Positions 21,499 through 22,846 of a stretch of DNA of 22,846 nucleotides are shown here, piece after piece. Below the pieces are notes generated by a model. It was not told the origin of the DNA and made no database searches. It was given only the letters and a program-made list of their open reading frames with translations. Both the position numbers and the translations under genes were made by a program. Each line of letters opens with the position of its first letter. Position 1 is the first letter of the stretch. Origin of the DNA: CADEEN01 sp035716845 (GTDB lineage Bacteria; Pseudomonadota; Gammaproteobacteria; Burkholderiales; Burkholderiaceae_C); assembly GCA_035716845.1 (NCBI GenBank), contig DASTJE010000065.1, positions 1 to 22,846 on the forward strand, in the 5' to 3' direction.

Positions 21499-22846
21499 CT
21501 ACCGAGCCGGCGCCGCCGCCGGCCGCGTGCGGTAGAAGGTCAGCGGCTCGGCCTTGAGGGCCTTGAGCACGTGCTTCCTCATCGCGCCCACGACGTGCAT
21601 CTCGCAGGGCTTGCAGTCGAAGCGCAGCGTGAAGCGGTCGTTGCCGTGCACCAGCGTCAGCGGCTCGGCGCGCACCGTGCCCTGCACGCCGGTCACGCCC
21701 TTGGCCTGCTTGGGGCACAGGCTCAGGCTGAAGCGCACGCAGTGCCTGGTGATCATCAGGCTGGCCTCGCCCAGCTCCTCGTGGCTCTCGTAGGCGGCGC
21801 CGATCACCTTCACGCCGTGGCGCGCGTAGAACGCCGCGGCACGGGCGTTGTAGACGTTGGCCAGGTAGGTGAGCGTGTCCTCGGGGTAGGGCACGGGCGG
21901 CTCCGCCGGGGCCGCGCGCGGCAGGCGCTCGAAGGCGGCGGCGCGCGCGGCCTCCAGCGCGGCCACCGCCTCGCGGCGCAGCGCGTTGAGCACGCCGACG
22001 GGCACGAACCAGGGCTGGGCCAGCGCCAGGCGCACGCGCCGCGCCTCGAAGATCGTGCCGCCCAGCCTGGCGAGCTGTTCCTTCAGCGTGGCCTCCGCGC
22101 GGGCCGCGTCGCGCGCGGGCTCGTGCGCGTGGACGGTGCGCACGCTCGCCGCATGGCCGTCCTCGTCCTTGAGCGCCAGCTCGAAGCCGTCGGCCGCCTG
22201 CGCCAGCGTCACATCGATCAGGATGCGGCGCTCGGCCGAGGGCCGGGCCAGCAGGCGCTCCCAGGCCATGTCGCGGTTGCGGCTCACGGCGGTGTCGCGC
22301 CGCAGGTCGAACCGGTGCGTCAGCCCGGCCACCGTCTGGCCGGGCCCGAGGTTGGGCACGATGCGCCACTGCGTGCCGCCGAGCGGCGTGGCCACGTTCA
22401 CCGGCACGCCCTGCAGCTCGCCCTGGCGGTCGACCCAGGTCAGCGCGTCGCCGTTGTGCAGCGCCACGGTGGCGTCGCCGGTGTCGAGGTCGAAGTGGTC
22501 GGTGCCCACGCGCAGCACGTGGCCCACCGGCAGGCCGGCGTGCTTGGGCGTGTCGAAGGCGCCGATGTCGGCCTGCCGCCCGTTGACGAAGTAGTCGGTG
22601 CCGCCGCGGTTGAAGCCTTGCCGCGGGTCGGGCGTGAACGTGAAGCGGCAGCGCCCGCTCGCGGCGCGCGCGAACTCCGGGCGGCGCTCGAGCAGCGCGT
22701 CGACGAGCTGCCGGTAATGCGCGGTGACGTTCTTCACCGTCGCCATGTCCTTGTAGCGGCCCTCGATCTTGAAGCTGCGGATGCCCGCGTCGACCAGCGC
22801 CTCCAGGTTGGCGCTCTGGTCGTTGTCCTTCAGGCTGAGCACGTGC
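21499..22846 (-). CDS. rlhA: U32-family 23S rRNA hydroxylation protein RlhA (C-terminal part)
   Basis: The gene enters from the right edge, and 449 codons are present. It contains the U32 peptidase-family signature SFKIEGRYKD with VKNVTAHYRQLVDAL, then GRCRFTFTPDP, FNRGGTDYFVNGRQADIGAFDTPKHAGLPVGHV and a C-terminal domain ending in CVRFSLSLCPKQAKG and FDCKPCEMHVVG. The length after the signature (over 400 residues) fits E. coli RlhA (YdcP, about 650 aa), needed for 5-hydroxycytidine at C2501 of 23S rRNA, and is too long for TrhP (YegQ). The four C-terminal cysteines (CVRF, LCPK, CKPC) are conserved and may hold an Fe-S cluster. The N-terminal part of about 200 residues is outside the window. 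Confidence 0.93.
   Translation of the reverse strand, partial: HVLSLKDNDQSANLEALVDAGIRSFKIEGRYKDMATVKNVTAHYRQLVDALLERRPEFARAASGRCRFTFTPDPRQGFNRGGTDYFVNGRQADIGAFDTPKHAGLPVGHVLRVGTDHFDLDTGDATVALHNGDALTWVDRQGELQGVPVNVATPLGGTQWRIVPNLGPGQTVAGLTHRFDLRRDTAVSRNRDMAWERLLARPSAERRILIDVTLAQAADGFELALKDEDGHAASVRTVHAHEPARDAARAEATLKEQLARLGGTIFEARRVRLALAQPWFVPVGVLNALRREAVAALEAARAAAFERLPRAAPAEPPVPYPEDTLTYLANVYNARAAAFYARHGVKVIGAAYESHEELGEASLMITRHCVRFSLSLCPKQAKGVTGVQGTVRAEPLTLVHGNDRFTLRFDCKPCEMHVVGAMRKHVLKALKAEPLTFYRTRPAAAPAR

Overview
This is a high-GC, gene-dense chromosomal window from what looks like a betaproteobacterium of the Burkholderiales (Rubrivivax/Leptothrix-like). The inference rests on the codon bias, a Bug-family solute-binding protein, a UbiE/RlhA/YgbA complement and many c-type cytochromes; the genus cannot be fixed from the sequence. 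No rRNA, tRNA, CRISPR array, insertion sequence or phage gene was seen.

Left end (1-3510, all minus strand): the start of an ArsI/CadI-type VOC protein, preceded by an ArsR regulator whose promoter and operator are readable; a secreted GH16-like beta-glucanase-fold protein; formate-tetrahydrofolate ligase (fhs); and a YgbA-like nitrosative-stress protein just upstream of fhs. A small four-helix membrane protein diverges at 3597. A plus-strand pair follows: a heme lipoprotein related to the ethylbenzene-dehydrogenase gamma subunit (with a CX3CH motif) and a monoheme cytochrome c. An FNR-family-like site (TTGA-N6-TCAA) lies upstream of the pair.

Centre (17779 down to 5686, minus strand): fifteen tightly packed genes, mostly joined by 4-bp ATGA/GTGA overlaps. 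The first nine are a complete V/A-type ATPase in the order G/H-C-I-K-F-E-A-B-D. It has a Thermus-like two-helix c subunit with a cleavable leader. The same run continues with a COQ10/RatA-like START protein, a stand-alone degenerate cyclic-nucleotide-binding domain, UbiE, a MenA-type prenyltransferase, a Bug-family binding protein and an orphan HicA-like protein. A rotary ATPase is thus physically joined to a small quinone-handling module.

Right part: diverging from the ATPase operon at 18032 is an octaheme nitrite reductase of the Thioalkalivibrio ONR type (seven CXXCH plus one CXXCK, and the Tyr-x-Cys pair), overlapped by an NrfG/CcmH-like TPR gene that probably helps attach the lysine-ligated heme. 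The shared intergenic region has a second exact TTGA-N6-TCAA site, which suggests joint control of ATPase and nitrite reductase by an FNR/DNR-type regulator. Minus-strand genes close the window: an AHSA1/SRPBCC protein, an MTH1187-type thiamine-binding protein and the C-terminal part of RlhA. A 335-bp gene-free gap at 20818-21152 holds a perfect 12-bp tandem repeat and a long two-tier hairpin.

Overall the window reads as an anaerobic or nitrosative energy-metabolism region (nitrite reduction, quinone supply, rotary ATPase, NO-responsive YgbA, extra cytochromes) flanked by housekeeping and arsenic-response genes.
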